Assembly (NCBI RefSeq): GCF_001953745.1
Contig: NZ_LWLN01000001.1
Location: 1,302,001-1,366,000, forward strand
Direction of reading: 5' to 3'
DNA from: Natrinema saccharevitans
GTDB taxonomy: Archaea > Halobacteriota > Halobacteria > Halobacteriales > Natrialbaceae
Length of the DNA stretch: 64,000 nt
This document shows, piece by piece, positions 1 through 8,854 of the stretch. Positions within the stretch are counted from its first letter, which is position 1. Every line of letters begins with the position of its first letter. The position numbers were made by a program, and so were the translations under genes. A model generated the notes under the pieces. The model saw only the letters and a list, made by a program, of their open reading frames with translations. It did no database searches and was not told the origin of the DNA.

Positions 1-1153
1 CGGTCAGGTCGCGGTTCGTGCAGTGGTGGGTCATCGCCGAGAGGAACGGGAGGATCTCCCGACGGACGGTGGCGACGCTGGCTCCCTCGCGCTCGGCGAT
101 GCGCTCGGCGATCGAATCGCGGGTGTTTCGCGTTCCTTTGGTTCGGCCGAGTTTCGACCAGTAGCTGGGCGGCCCGTAGCGGGTCCAGCCGCCCTTGTCG
201 CCGCGTCTCGAGGCGGCGACGCCGGCGGTCATGTTGTCGGTCGCGTACCGCCAGTAGGAGTAGTCCTGAGTCGCGCGGACCCGCCCCAGCCAGCGGTCGG
301 CGTTCGAGAGGAACTCGTAGGCGTCGGCCAGTTCCGCGCCCGCGTAGTCCTTCGGGACGTTGTCCTCGATCCAGTTGAGCAGGTCGTCGGGCGTCTCGTC
401 GACGTCGTAGGACGCCCGCAGCGCGCTCTCGGCGTCTTTCTCCTTGATGAGTTCGTCGAGGAAGTCGAAGATCCCCTCGGTGGTGTCGCGCTCGCTCGTC
501 ACCACGTCCTCGACGGTCAGGCGCTCGGTCTCCTCCGCGACCGCCTGCAGGTCGTTGACCGCTGACCGGAGGTCGCCGCTGGTCGACTCGGCGATCTTCT
601 CGAGGGCCTCCTCCTCGAACTCGATGCCCTCCCGCCGGCAGACGTCCCGTAGGACGGGGACGATCGACCGCTTCGAGACGTCGCGGAACTCGATGGTCTC
701 GCAGGCGTTTCGCAGCGACTGGCTCATGTCGTAGAACTCGTTCGCGACGAGGACGATCGGCTGGCTGGCGTCCTTGACGACGCGGGTGACCTCCCGCGAG
801 CCGCCGTAGTCGGCGTTGCCGTGGAAGTTGTCGGCCTCGTCCAGGATGACCAGTCGCCGGCCCGACTCGCCGGCGGTGAGGGTGCCGCTCTTGGCCGCCT
901 CCCCCGCGATCTTCTCGATGACGTCGGCCCCCCGGCTGTCGCTGGCGTTGAGTTCCATCACCGGCCAGCCCATGTCGTTGGCCAGCGCGTGGGCGGCGGA
1001 GGTCTTCCCCACGCCGGGACTGCCGTGGACGATCACCGACTCGCGGTGGTCGTCCCACGTCTCGGCCCACTCCTCGAGTTTGTCGCGGGCCTTGTTGTTG
1101 CCGCGTACCTCCGACAGCGTCGTCGGGCGGTACTTCTCCGTCCAGTCGGTCAT
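1..1153 (-). CDS. rfcL: Replication factor C large subunit (5' part, runs off window)
   Basis: Clamp-loader large subunit that opens the PCNA ring at primer ends during DNA replication, as a complex with RfcS. About 384 codons are visible; the 3' end lies outside the window. The protein opens with MTDWTEKYRP, the family's signature start. It then shows a Walker A loop (GSPGVGKTSA), a Walker B box LDEADNFHG, and the clamp-loader helical region with SGDLRSAVNDLQA. The start is fixed by MTDW, which begins at the ATG complement at 1151-1153. No intein is seen in the visible part. A short piece of this start region is duplicated about 0.8 kb upstream. Sure of identity. Confidence 0.95.
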   Translation of the reverse strand, partial: MTDWTEKYRPTTLSEVRGNNKARDKLEEWAETWDDHRESVIVHGSPGVGKTSAAHALANDMGWPVMELNASDSRGADVIEKIAGEAAKSGTLTAGESGRRLVILDEADNFHGNADYGGSREVTRVVKDASQPIVLVANEFYDMSQSLRNACETIEFRDVSKRSIVPVLRDVCRREGIEFEEEALEKIAESTSGDLRSAVNDLQAVAEETERLTVEDVVTSERDTTEGIFDFLDELIKEKDAESALRASYDVDETPDDLLNWIEDNVPKDYAGAELADAYEFLSNADRWLGRVRATQDYSYWRYATDNMTAGVAASRRGDKGGWTRYGPPSYWSKLGRTKGTRNTRDSIAERIAEREGASVATVRREILPFLSAMTHHCTNRDLT

Positions 1154-1195
1154 TGCATCGTGGTAGGGATGAGCCGCGTTTAGTGGTTGCGGAGC
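1134..1195. repeat. Direct repeat copy 1, over the rfcL start
   Basis: 62 bp covering the first codons of rfcL and the gap to vapC. It matches 1956-2017 at 55 of 62 positions with no indel, at an offset of 822 bp. This is the reference copy because it contains the live rfcL start codon. Confidence 0.85.
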
Positions 1196-1196
1196 C

Positions 1197-1577
1197 TCAC
1201 TCCTCGTGCTCGTCGACCGTCTTCAGGTCCAGACGGGATGTGACATCCTCGTACGTCTCGTCGCTTGAGACGATGGTCTCTCCATTCGATTCAACGAGGT
1301 GAAGTGCGTCGAACGGTGTGAACCCGTGGTCTTCCACATATGTCGCCGCCGTAACGACCGTCTCCACATCACCACGTACCTCAACGAGGTTGGCGGCGTT
1401 CGAAACGACGCGTTCGGTATCACGTTCCTCGCGGTAGGCGACCATCAGGAGTTCGATGAGCGTAAACTGCGATGTCCATAACACGTCGCGGTGCTCTCGG
1501 TATACCGACTCGGCAGCGTCGCCGAGCCAGTCATCGTTCTTAATCAGCGCGAGAAGGAAATCGGTTTCCGCATACAT
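1197..1577 (-). CDS. vapC: VapC-type PIN-domain ribonuclease toxin
   Basis: 126-residue PIN-domain protein, the usual length for VapC toxins, which cleave RNA when freed from their antitoxin. The four acidic metal ligands of the PIN fold are all visible: D6, E42 (in TLIELLMVAY), D90 (in FTPFDALHL) and D106 (in SSDETYED), so the enzyme looks intact. The start codon directly abuts the stop codon of the upstream vapB with no gap, so the pair is one transcript with coupled translation. It is convergent with nothing and lies 43 bp downstream of the rfcL start on the same strand. Family membership is clear; the RNA target is unknown. Confidence 0.9.
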   Translation of the reverse strand: MYAETDFLLALIKNDDWLGDAAESVYREHRDVLWTSQFTLIELLMVAYREERDTERVVSNAANLVEVRGDVETVVTAATYVEDHGFTPFDALHLVESNGETIVSSDETYEDVTSRLDLKTVDEHEE

Positions 1578-1808
1578 CTATCGTCCGGCCTCATCGAGCG
1601 CTGCTTCACGTGCTTCTTTACGAAGTTCGCCGGCCGACTTCTCGACGTCCGCGAATTCGTCCCTGAGTGCCTCGAGCGGGTCGTCGGCGACAGGAATCAA
1701 TTTGAGCCCATCAGGAAGCTGCACGACGTGATATCGGTCCCCGTATCGCTCTCGGACCTCCTTTGGGAGCGTGAGGCGACCACGGTCGTCCAGCGCTACG
1801 TCTGACAT
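1578..1808 (-). CDS. vapB: VapB-type antitoxin (AbrB/SpoVT fold)
   Basis: 76-residue swapped-hairpin AbrB-type protein. The N-terminal half (VALDDRGRLTLPKEVRERYG, then the LPDGLKLIPV strand) is the DNA-binding double-psi or swapped-hairpin fold. The acidic C-terminal half (from about residue 41) is the usual toxin-neutralising tail. It sits immediately before vapC, the standard order for an autoregulated toxin-antitoxin operon. A close paralogue without a toxin lies at 2076-2294. Promoter elements are not obvious; the upstream sequence is AT-rich. Confidence 0.88.
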   Translation of the reverse strand: MSDVALDDRGRLTLPKEVRERYGDRYHVVQLPDGLKLIPVADDPLEALRDEFADVEKSAGELRKEAREAALDEAGR

Positions 1809-1955
1809 ACCTTGATGTTCGGTGGGCGAAAATAAAAAAATTCCCCTAATTTATCGGGATACCCATCAGTGGGTGCAGCTACCGAGCTCGTCCACTCGTT
1901 CGCAAATAGCGATTACCACACTCGGTACATCGAATCGACATCATATTCTATTGAT

Positions 1956-2017
1956 TTTTCCGTCCAGTCGGTCATTGCCCCGTGGTCAGGGTGAGTCGCG
2001 TTTAGTGGTTGCGGAGC
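1956..2017. repeat. Direct repeat copy 2, rfcL start remnant
   Basis: Degenerate duplicate of 1134-1195. It still carries the rfcL start-codon region (GTCCAGTCGGTCATTGC is identical) but leads into unrelated AT-rich sequence rather than rfcL. It lies 58 bp from the stop codon of the second antitoxin gene, mirroring the order rfcL-vapC-vapB of copy 1 with vapC missing. It is read as a scar of a tandem duplication. Confidence 0.8.
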
Positions 2018-2075
2018 GGTACTCGTCGCCGATCGGTTGCGGGCGGTCGTGATACGAGCCTCCCACGCAGTCGGT

Positions 2076-2294
2076 TCAGTTCTCGGCGTCGAGAGCCGCC
2101 GCTCGAGCCGCTGACCGGAGTTCGACGGCGGTCTTCTCGACGTCGGAAAACCCGTCTCTGAGCGCCTCGAGCGGGTCGTCGGCGACCGGAATCAGCTTGA
2201 TCCCGTCGGGAAGCTGCACGAGGTGATACCGGTCTCCGTATCGTTCCCGGACCTCCGACGGGAGCGTGAGAGGGCCGCGGTCGTCCACCGTCAT
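2076..2294 (-). CDS. Orphan VapB-like antitoxin paralogue
   Basis: 72-residue AbrB-type protein very similar to the VapB at 1578-1808: both contain GPLTLP or GRLTLP, then a shared EVRERYGDRYH block, LPDG-KLIPVADDPLEALRD, and an acidic tail. No PIN-domain gene follows; only about 58 bp separate its stop from the degenerate rfcL-start repeat. It is most simply the surviving antitoxin of a duplicated vapBC module. It may still cross-regulate vapBC or neutralise VapC, or act as a stand-alone DNA-binding protein. Coding potential is good because the protein sequence is conserved despite nucleotide change. Confidence 0.8.
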   Translation of the reverse strand: MTVDDRGPLTLPSEVRERYGDRYHLVQLPDGIKLIPVADDPLEALRDGFSDVEKTAVELRSAARAAALDAEN

Positions 2295-2340
2295 CTCGGA
2301 CGTGCGTCTCCGGACGGCCCTTCGAACACGAATTTGCCAC

Positions 2341-2826
2341 CTAATCGGGGCCGATCGCCTCGAGACACTCGCTCGCCCGTGGATGCTCGTGGGTCGGCGC
2401 GCCCATCCGGTAGTCCTCCCGTCGGGTCGTCAGCGACGCGATGACGGTTCCGTCGCTCCCGTAGTCCGAGACCGTGACGACGACGCGATCCGATTCGACG
2501 GTCACGCCCGGGCCCTCGCCGATTTCGAAGACGACCGTCCCCGAAAACGGCGCGTCGACGTCGTCGCCGACGGTGACGCCGTCCTCGAGGATCGTGTCGC
2601 CGTACAGCCCGTCGTCGTAAAACCCGGCGTTCGCGTAGGCGACATCGCCGTCCTCGAATTTGCCAGTCACCGTGGCTCGGGAGCAGGAGTGAAACGTAAT
2701 CGTTCGTCCGTCCCGTTCGATCGTCGCCGGCTCGTCGTCGCTCTTTCGCCCGTCGACCGCCGGCGAGTCGGGTTCCGAGCTCGAGCCCTCGGTGGAGTGA
2801 GGGCCGTCGTCCGCGTCGTGGCTCAT
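2341..2826 (-). CDS. Uncharacterised acidic protein, 161 aa
   Basis: I do not recognise this family. The first 30-odd residues are a low-complexity acidic stretch rich in Ser, Asp and Glu. From about residue 35 a globular part follows with alternating beta-like segments (TITFHSCSRATVTG, DAPFSGTVVFEIGEG, DRVVVTVSDYGSDG). It has no membrane segment or signal peptide, so it is probably cytosolic. It ends 46 bp before the orphan antitoxin start on the same strand, so co-transcription is possible. Codon use matches its neighbours. Confidence 0.7.
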   Translation of the reverse strand: MSHDADDGPHSTEGSSSEPDSPAVDGRKSDDEPATIERDGRTITFHSCSRATVTGKFEDGDVAYANAGFYDDGLYGDTILEDGVTVGDDVDAPFSGTVVFEIGEGPGVTVESDRVVVTVSDYGSDGTVIASLTTRREDYRMGAPTHEHPRASECLEAIGPD

Positions 2827-2977
2827 GTCGGGACACCTCGACTGACGGAGGCGGCGCGCGTCGGGCGGGTCATACGGGAGCCACCACGTCGGGCGTAATA
2901 AGAAGTGACGTCAGTCGGGTTCGATGACGGTCCGGCTATCAGACGCGAGCGATCGGGGCGGGGCCGCCGGTGGCCGA

Positions 2978-4336
2978 TCAGTCCTGCGATTCCTCGGCCG
3001 GCGCGGCCGCCTCGAGGATCACCCGCGAGATCCGCGTTCCGTCCACTTCCTCGACGATGGCCTCGTAGCCGTCAGCCGCGACCGAGTCGCCGACCTCCGG
3101 CGCGCGGCCGAGGCGGCTCAGGACCAGGCCGCCGACGGTGTCGAACGCCTCGCCCTCGAGAGCAGTGTCCAGCGTCTCGTTGACCGTCTCGAGCGTGACG
3201 CCGCCGTCGACGGCGTAACGGCCGTCGGGGAGTTCGTCGATCGACGCCTCCGCGTCGGGGGCGTCGAACTCGTCGCGGATGTCGCCGATGACTTCCTCGA
3301 TGACGTCCTCGATCGTCAGGATCCCCTCGAAGGCACCCCACTCGTCGATGACGACGGCCAACTGGGCGTCCTGCCGGCGAAACTCCGCGAGGATGCCGTC
3401 GATTCGGCGCGTTTCGGGGACGATGATCGCGTCCCGCACGAGGTCGCGCGCGGTCGGTTCGTCCGCTGGGGCGTCCTCCCCGTCGGCGGCTTCGATGGCC
3501 TGGAGGACGTCTTTGGCGTGGACGAATCCGATGACCGGGTCGTCGGCGTCTTCGTCGACGACGGGGTAGCGGGTGTAGTTGCCGTCCGCGGCGACTCCGC
3601 GGAGTTCCGAGAGGGGCATGTCGGCGGAGACGGTGGCGACGTCCGGACGGGGGATCATCACCTCGCGAGCGACGGTGTCGCCGAGGTCGAACACCGCCTC
3701 GATCATCTCGACCTCGTCGGTGTCGACGACGCCCTGCTCGCCCGACTTGGCGACGATCCGCAGGATCTCTTCCTCGCTGTGGCTTTCATCGCGCTCCGAG
3801 GCCGGCGCGACGCCGAGCAGGCGCGTGAAGAAGTTCGCCGTCCCGTTGAACACGATGATCCCCGGAATGAAGACGTAGTAGAAGAACTTCATCGGCGCGG
3901 CGACGAGCAGGGCGATGCGCTCGGCGTCGGCGATGGCCAGCGTCTTCGGCGCGAGTTCCCCGAAGACGACGTGCAGGAAGGTGATAACGCTGAACCCGAT
4001 CGCGATCGAGACGAGATGCAACGTTCCGGCCGGCAGGACCGGTCCCAGCACGGGCTCGAGCAGCGAGGCGATCGCGGGTTCGCCGACCCACCCGAGTCCC
4101 AGCGAGGCGATCGTGATGCCCAGCTGGGTCGTCGCGAGGTAGTCGTCGAGGTTCTCCTCGGCCTCCTGCAGGAGTTTCGCCGACCGGCGTCCCTCGTCGA
4201 CGAGGGTTTGGATCTGGGTCGGTCGGATCCGGACGTAGGCGAACTCGGCCGCGACGAAGAAGCCGTTCAGGAAGACCAGAAAGAGAGCGAAGAGGAGCCG
4301 CCCGACCGAGAAGGCGAGGTCTACCATCGGTTCCAC
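2978..4336 (-). CDS. CNNM/CorC family transporter with CBS domains
   Basis: 452-residue membrane protein of the CNNM/HlyC-CorC family, linked to divalent cation (Mg2+) export. Domains in order: DUF21 membrane part (about 1-180, several hydrophobic helices and the family motif GELAPKTLAI at 126-135), two CBS motifs (about 225-350, with EVMIPRPDV and the IDEWGAFEGILTIEDVIEEV segment), and a CorC_HlyC C-terminal domain (about 365-445). Length fits the family. Met4 is an alternative start. It is transcribed away from the divergent CinA-like gene. Ion specificity cannot be read from sequence. Confidence 0.9.
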   Translation of the reverse strand: MEPMVDLAFSVGRLLFALFLVFLNGFFVAAEFAYVRIRPTQIQTLVDEGRRSAKLLQEAEENLDDYLATTQLGITIASLGLGWVGEPAIASLLEPVLGPVLPAGTLHLVSIAIGFSVITFLHVVFGELAPKTLAIADAERIALLVAAPMKFFYYVFIPGIIVFNGTANFFTRLLGVAPASERDESHSEEEILRIVAKSGEQGVVDTDEVEMIEAVFDLGDTVAREVMIPRPDVATVSADMPLSELRGVAADGNYTRYPVVDEDADDPVIGFVHAKDVLQAIEAADGEDAPADEPTARDLVRDAIIVPETRRIDGILAEFRRQDAQLAVVIDEWGAFEGILTIEDVIEEVIGDIRDEFDAPDAEASIDELPDGRYAVDGGVTLETVNETLDTALEGEAFDTVGGLVLSRLGRAPEVGDSVAADGYEAIVEEVDGTRISRVILEAAAPAEESQD

Positions 4337-4540
4337 CCGGGCGATCCCGAGCGGCCCAGTGCCGTCGTCGTCGAACTGCCGCTGAATACCACCATACGGG
4401 CACTTGGCACAGGACTATCAAAACCGTGGCGCTACGGGCGAGACGGGCCCGCTGCTCGAGACCGCTCGGCCGCTGCCGGGCCGGATCGACCGTCGGTCGC
4501 GTCCCGGAGCGGCTAACTGCTCGGAGTCCCAACGCCGCCC

Positions 4541-5290
4541 ATGAACGTCGCGATCGTCACCGTCGGTGACGAGATCCTCGCGGGGTCGACGACCAACACC
4601 AACGCGTCGTGGCTGGCCGAGCGGATCACAGAACGGGGCAGCAGCGTCGAGCGCATCCTGACGATCCCCGACGACCGCGATCTGATCGCCGACTCCGTCG
4701 CTCGCTGGAGCGAGGCGTTCGACGCCGTGATCGTCACCGGCGGCATCGGCGGCACACCAGACGACGTGACCGTCGAGGCCGTCGCCGACGGCCTGAATCG
4801 GGCGTTCGTCGTCCACGGCGAGATCCGCGAGCGACTGGTCGAGAAGGCCGCCGCGTTCCGGGACGAGAACCCCGACCTGGTCGACGAGTACGACCTCCAG
4901 CTCGATATCGATGCCGCGGCTTCGATCCCCGAGGGCGCGACGCCGATCGTCGTCGACGAGGGGTGGGCCCCCGGCTGTATCGTCGAGAACGTCTACGTCT
5001 TCGCGGGCATCCCCGACGAGATGCAGGCCATGTTCGAGGCCGTTGCCGACGAGTTCCAGGGCGACGCCGTCGCCCGGACGATCTATACTCCGGCTCCCGA
5101 GGGGTCGCTCCACGACGCCCTCGAGGGCGTCGCCGAGCGGTTCGACGTCGCGGTCGGCAGCTACCCCCGCAGCGAGCATCGACCGGGTCGACTTCGCGTC
5201 TCGAGTACCGATCCCGAGACGGTCGACGCGGCCGTCGAGTGGCTGTGCGAGCGCGTCGAGACGACGGAGCCGCCGTCCGAACACGAGTGA
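4541..5290 (+). CDS. CinA-like molybdopterin-binding domain protein (COG1058)
   Basis: 249-residue protein with the MoaB/MogA-like fold of the CinA N-terminal domain. It opens with NVAIVTVGDEIL and carries the TGGIGGTPDDVT loop (about 65-76), both hallmarks of the family. The C-terminal nicotinamide-nucleotide amidase domain of bacterial CinA is absent, as is usual in archaea. The exact role is unresolved; the family is linked to nucleotide or cofactor damage control. Divergent from the CNNM gene, with a 200-bp shared promoter region. Confidence 0.88.
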   Translation: MNVAIVTVGDEILAGSTTNTNASWLAERITERGSSVERILTIPDDRDLIADSVARWSEAFDAVIVTGGIGGTPDDVTVEAVADGLNRAFVVHGEIRERLVEKAAAFRDENPDLVDEYDLQLDIDAAASIPEGATPIVVDEGWAPGCIVENVYVFAGIPDEMQAMFEAVADEFQGDAVARTIYTPAPEGSLHDALEGVAERFDVAVGSYPRSEHRPGRLRVSSTDPETVDAAVEWLCERVETTEPPSEHE

Positions 5291-5320
5291 CGGGCCGTCG
5301 GGAGCGCCCTCGACGCCCGG

Positions 5321-5965
5321 TCAGTTCGCCCGCCGGTCCTCGAGGATTCGGACGGCGACCGCGGTGAGGCCCGCGACGGTGAGGACGAACCGCTCGCCGG
5401 TCGCCGCGATGGGAAAGACCCGTTCGATCCCCGTTTCGGGCTCGTCTCGCGTCGGATCGACGCCGGTCCGGTAGTGGGTGTCCTCGGTCGTGCCCCGCGC
5501 CGTGGTCTCGGCGACGCCGCTTCCCTCGAGTTCGACGAACGTCTGGACGAGGCCGCGCCGATCCGTGACGAGCAGTTCGCCCGAGAGGTCGTAGAACCGG
5601 TCGTGGACCGGCCAGAGGAGGTTGACGCCGTTGAAGAAAGCGTCGAGCAGGACGTGTGCGAACAGCAACGCGGCCAGCGTCGCCCACGCGAGGCGGTGGC
5701 CGTACGCGCCCCACCGCCTCCGGACGAGCGACTCCTCGCGGTGTCGGGCGTCCCACAGCAGGGCAGCGGCGGGGAGAAGAACGATCCAGAGGTTGTGCAA
5801 CGCCGCGCGGTGGGTCCCCGGCACGACGATGCCGATCAGCGTATCGAGATCGAGCAGGGCGCTCGCGCCCATCACGAGCAGGATGGCCCGCGTGTCGAAC
5901 TCGTCGCCCAGCAGGGCGGTCCCGACCAGTCCCGCGAACGCGACGTGGACGACCGTCGATGGCAT
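5321..5965 (-). CDS. Membrane-bound DUF457/YdjM-type hydrolase-like protein
   Basis: 214-residue polytopic membrane protein. It starts MPSTVVHVAFAGLVG and contains an Asp-rich DLDTLIG motif after the second helix, then HN and H residues (AALHNLWIVLLP, FAHVLLDAFF) spaced as in the membrane metal-dependent hydrolases of the DUF457 family. About four membrane helices lie in the first 125 residues, followed by a soluble tail and a final hydrophobic segment. It is convergent with the CinA-like gene. The substrate is unknown; in bacteria relatives are tied to membrane stress. Confidence 0.8.
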   Translation of the reverse strand: MPSTVVHVAFAGLVGTALLGDEFDTRAILLVMGASALLDLDTLIGIVVPGTHRAALHNLWIVLLPAAALLWDARHREESLVRRRWGAYGHRLAWATLAALLFAHVLLDAFFNGVNLLWPVHDRFYDLSGELLVTDRRGLVQTFVELEGSGVAETTARGTTEDTHYRTGVDPTRDEPETGIERVFPIAATGERFVLTVAGLTAVAVRILEDRRAN

Positions 5966-6042
5966 ATCTCGGCGACTCGAACCGCGGGGGCTTGATTGTT
6001 TGGCCGGTGTCGCGGACTCGACCCTCGGCGGCGAACGCGTCC

Positions 6043-7617
6043 CTACCCCGTTCGGCGGTGGCGGACGTACTGCCCGAGAAAGACGAGCGCGAGGACGGCG
6101 CTTCCGACCTCGAGCGGCTCCGGGTGGAACGTCAGGACGGCGCTTGCGACCAACAGGGACCCGGCGACGACGGCGTACCCGACGGCCGGATCGCCGCCGT
6201 CGCTGGGCTCGACCGGGTCGGTCTTGACGACGAGTTCGCCGCGCTCGAGTTGGCCGAAGACGGAATCGAACCGCGCCGGGGCCCGAGCCAGGACGGGGGC
6301 CGACTCGCGGAGGTCGGTCCGGACGTCTGCCAGCAGCGCGTCGATCTCGCTCTCGATGAACCCGTGGTCGACGAGGAACGAGCGCGTGACCGCGATGAAG
6401 TCGAACTCGGGATCGAGGCTGCGGCAGACGCCCTCGCCGACCGTCCCGACCCGGACGAGCAACATGACGTTCGGCGGGATCCGGAACGGGAACTCCTGGA
6501 GCGTCGAGAACAGTTCGGTAATGATCCGCCGCCAGGTGATCTCCGACCGGCCCTCGAGGTTTTCGATCACCAGTTCGAGGACCTGCCTGACCGCGCTCCG
6601 GTCGACCGACTGATCCAGCACCTCGAGCGCGATCAGCGTGTTCAGCAGGCCATCGATGTCGCGGCGGACGAGGTGCCGGTAGAGGTTCGTGATGTCTTCC
6701 TGTTCCGCCTCGGAGAGTCGCCGACTCATGCCATAATCGTAGATGACGAGTCGGCCATCCGCCGTCACCGCGAGATTGCCGGGGTGTGGATCGGCGTGGA
6801 ACACGCCGTCGACCAGCCCCATTTTCAGATACGTTCGGGCGATCAGCGTGGCCATCTCGGTCGGCCCGCGTCCGGCCGCCGCGAGCGCGTCATCGTCGGT
6901 GATCTTCGTCCCCTCGATGTACTCCATCGCGACGACCCGTTCGGAACAGAGGTCGTCGTAGGTCGCCGGAATGCGGACCCGATCGTCGTCGGCGAAGTTG
7001 TCCGCGATCGTCCGCATGATCTCGGCCTCGCGAGCGAAATCCAGTTCCTCGAGGACGATCGCCTCGAAGTCGTCGGCGACGTTCTCGATCGAGTAGCGCT
7101 GGTCCTCGTCGGCGACGGCCCGCAGCAGCGGGACGAGCCCCCTGACGACGCGGAGGTCCCGCTCGATCATCGGCTCGAGGCCGGGCCGGCGGACCTTCAG
7201 CGCGATCCGTTCGCCCTCGTAGTCGACGGTGTAGACGAACGCCAGCGACCCCCCGGCGACCGGCTCGAGCGTCTCGAGATCGAGGTCGTCGCCGAGTTCC
7301 GCCTCGACGACGGTCAGCGGATCGCCGCCGGCGTCTTCGGGGATCTCGTCTTGCAGCGACGCGAACGCCTCGACGTAGATCGGCGGCACGAGGTCGGGCC
7401 GAGTCGACAGCACCTGACCGATCTTGATAAACGCCGGTCCGAGGTCGACCATCGTCTCGGTCAGCCGACGAGCACGCTCCCGGTGAGTGGCCTCGGCGAC
7501 CCGTCTGGGCGGCCCGAACACGAGGAACCGCCGTCGGTCCCGGAGGAAGGCGATCGCGATCGGGAGGAACCGTACGAGGACCTGCAGGTATCGGAGATAG
7601 TACCCCCTCATTCGCAC
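6043..7617 (-). CDS. ABC1/AarF/UbiB-family atypical kinase
   Basis: 524-residue atypical protein-kinase-like ATPase. Visible family motifs: the KxGQ motif in FIKIGQVLSTRPDL (K65), the Ala/Gly-rich nucleotide loop AGGSLAFVY (121-129), the ATP-binding lysine in IALKVRRPG (K141), HADPHPGNLAV (catalytic Asp and Asn), and a degenerate DFG as YDYGMSRR. A C-terminal hydrophobic hairpin (last 60 residues) anchors it to the membrane. In other organisms the family supports isoprenoid quinone or lipid metabolism. No quinone genes are adjacent, so the pathway assignment is inference. Confidence 0.92.
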   Translation of the reverse strand: MRMRGYYLRYLQVLVRFLPIAIAFLRDRRRFLVFGPPRRVAEATHRERARRLTETMVDLGPAFIKIGQVLSTRPDLVPPIYVEAFASLQDEIPEDAGGDPLTVVEAELGDDLDLETLEPVAGGSLAFVYTVDYEGERIALKVRRPGLEPMIERDLRVVRGLVPLLRAVADEDQRYSIENVADDFEAIVLEELDFAREAEIMRTIADNFADDDRVRIPATYDDLCSERVVAMEYIEGTKITDDDALAAAGRGPTEMATLIARTYLKMGLVDGVFHADPHPGNLAVTADGRLVIYDYGMSRRLSEAEQEDITNLYRHLVRRDIDGLLNTLIALEVLDQSVDRSAVRQVLELVIENLEGRSEITWRRIITELFSTLQEFPFRIPPNVMLLVRVGTVGEGVCRSLDPEFDFIAVTRSFLVDHGFIESEIDALLADVRTDLRESAPVLARAPARFDSVFGQLERGELVVKTDPVEPSDGGDPAVGYAVVAGSLLVASAVLTFHPEPLEVGSAVLALVFLGQYVRHRRTG

Positions 7618-7796
7618 GTCGGCGGGGCGTCAATCGGTCGACAGCTCATACCCCGTCTTCGAACACCGGCCACAAATACGTCCGTGGTCGCTCCCGGTAT
7701 CGTGCGGTCGGTCGATCGACCCCGGTCTCGAGGCGACGAGCGGCCGGCCGCGGTCGTCTCCGGTAGCTACTTGGACCGACCGGGCGACCGTCGGGT

Positions 7797-8507
7797 ATGA
7801 GCGGACGCGGACCCAAACGGGAACTCGCGGAGAAGATCGCCGGCGAGATCACGCTGAGCGACGACCCCGGCGCGACCCTGCGCAAGTGGCGCACCGATTT
7901 CGATGTCTCTCAGACCGATCTGGCGACCGAACTCGAGGTCTCCTCGTCGGTCATCTCCGACTACGAGAGCGGTCGCCGGGAGAGCCCCGGCATCGGCGTC
8001 GTCGGCCGACTCGTCGAGGGACTGCTCGCGATCGACGAGCGCCGCGGCGGCGAGCGCATCCGCCAGTACGGCCGGGTCCTCTCGGCGGGCTTCGAGAGCG
8101 ACGTCGTCTACGACCTCCGGGAGTACGCCACCTCGATCCCCCTCGAGCGACTGCACGACGACCTCGAGGCGACCGAGGTCGCCTCGAGCGGCACCGACCG
8201 GGTCAGCGGTCACACCGTCATCGACAGCATCGAGGCGATCACGCGGCTCTCGAGCGAGGAGTTCTTTCGGCTCTACGGTCAGAGTACGAACCGCGTCCTC
8301 GTCTTTACGAACGTCACGCAGGGTGAGGGCGTCGGGATCGCCCTGCGGGTGGTCAACCCGACGCCGAACGCCGTCATCCTCCACGGCCTCGCGGAGGACG
8401 ACCTCTGGGATCACGCGGAGGAACTCGCGCGCATCGACGGCTACTCGCTGGCCGTGACGAACGCGGATCTGGACGACGTCCTCGACAGTCTGGTTTCGAT
8501 CGAATAG
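7797..8507 (+). CDS. XRE-type HTH transcription regulator (haloarchaeal)
   Basis: 236-residue DNA-binding protein. An XRE/Cro helix-turn-helix lies at about residues 28-66 (VSQTDLATELEVSSSVISDYESGRR). The following 165 residues form a conserved archaeal ligand- or partner-binding domain (FRLYGQSTNRVLVFTNVTQG onward). Archaeal relatives are annotated as putative transcription regulators. The gene is divergent from the UbiB kinase with 180 bp between them, so it might control that gene or itself. Confidence 0.82.
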   Translation: MSGRGPKRELAEKIAGEITLSDDPGATLRKWRTDFDVSQTDLATELEVSSSVISDYESGRRESPGIGVVGRLVEGLLAIDERRGGERIRQYGRVLSAGFESDVVYDLREYATSIPLERLHDDLEATEVASSGTDRVSGHTVIDSIEAITRLSSEEFFRLYGQSTNRVLVFTNVTQGEGVGIALRVVNPTPNAVILHGLAEDDLWDHAEELARIDGYSLAVTNADLDDVLDSLVSIE

Positions 8508-8854
8508 CGGCGCTCGAGACGTCTCGTGTCGTTTCGTGGGCGCTCCCACCGTCGATCGCGCTCCGATCACCACACAACCCTTTCTCATTTGTTGGGTTCT
8601 GTCGTGTATTTCCGAGCTTTCAGGATTTTTCAATCGGTGGGGATTCGAATACGCCCCACATACGTTCGCCTTCCGTGACGTTTATGCTGTCTCCGCCCCG
8701 TCCCTCTCGTAAGCGAGTATCCGGTTTCTGGATACCGACGCACGTGTCTCTCGATGCCCGTTGCCCGGGTGAGTATCCCGAAACGATGGGTTCGGACTCG
8801 ATGCCGGGCCCGTTCGAGGGGCCAAACGCCCACATCACCGCAACTCAGTAACCA
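8508..8854. other. Intergenic region before the permease
   Basis: 347 bp without a gene. It holds a short perfect stem-loop at 8717-8735 (GTATCC, 7-base loop, GGATAC) and a weaker AACCC/GGGTT hairpin near 8574-8596 that could end the regulator transcript. No RNA gene is recognised. Confidence 0.4.

Noticed and set aside
2924-4516. Long open frame on the plus strand opposite the CNNM gene
   Set aside because: Shadow of the high-GC gene on the other strand; no protein features and wrong codon bias.
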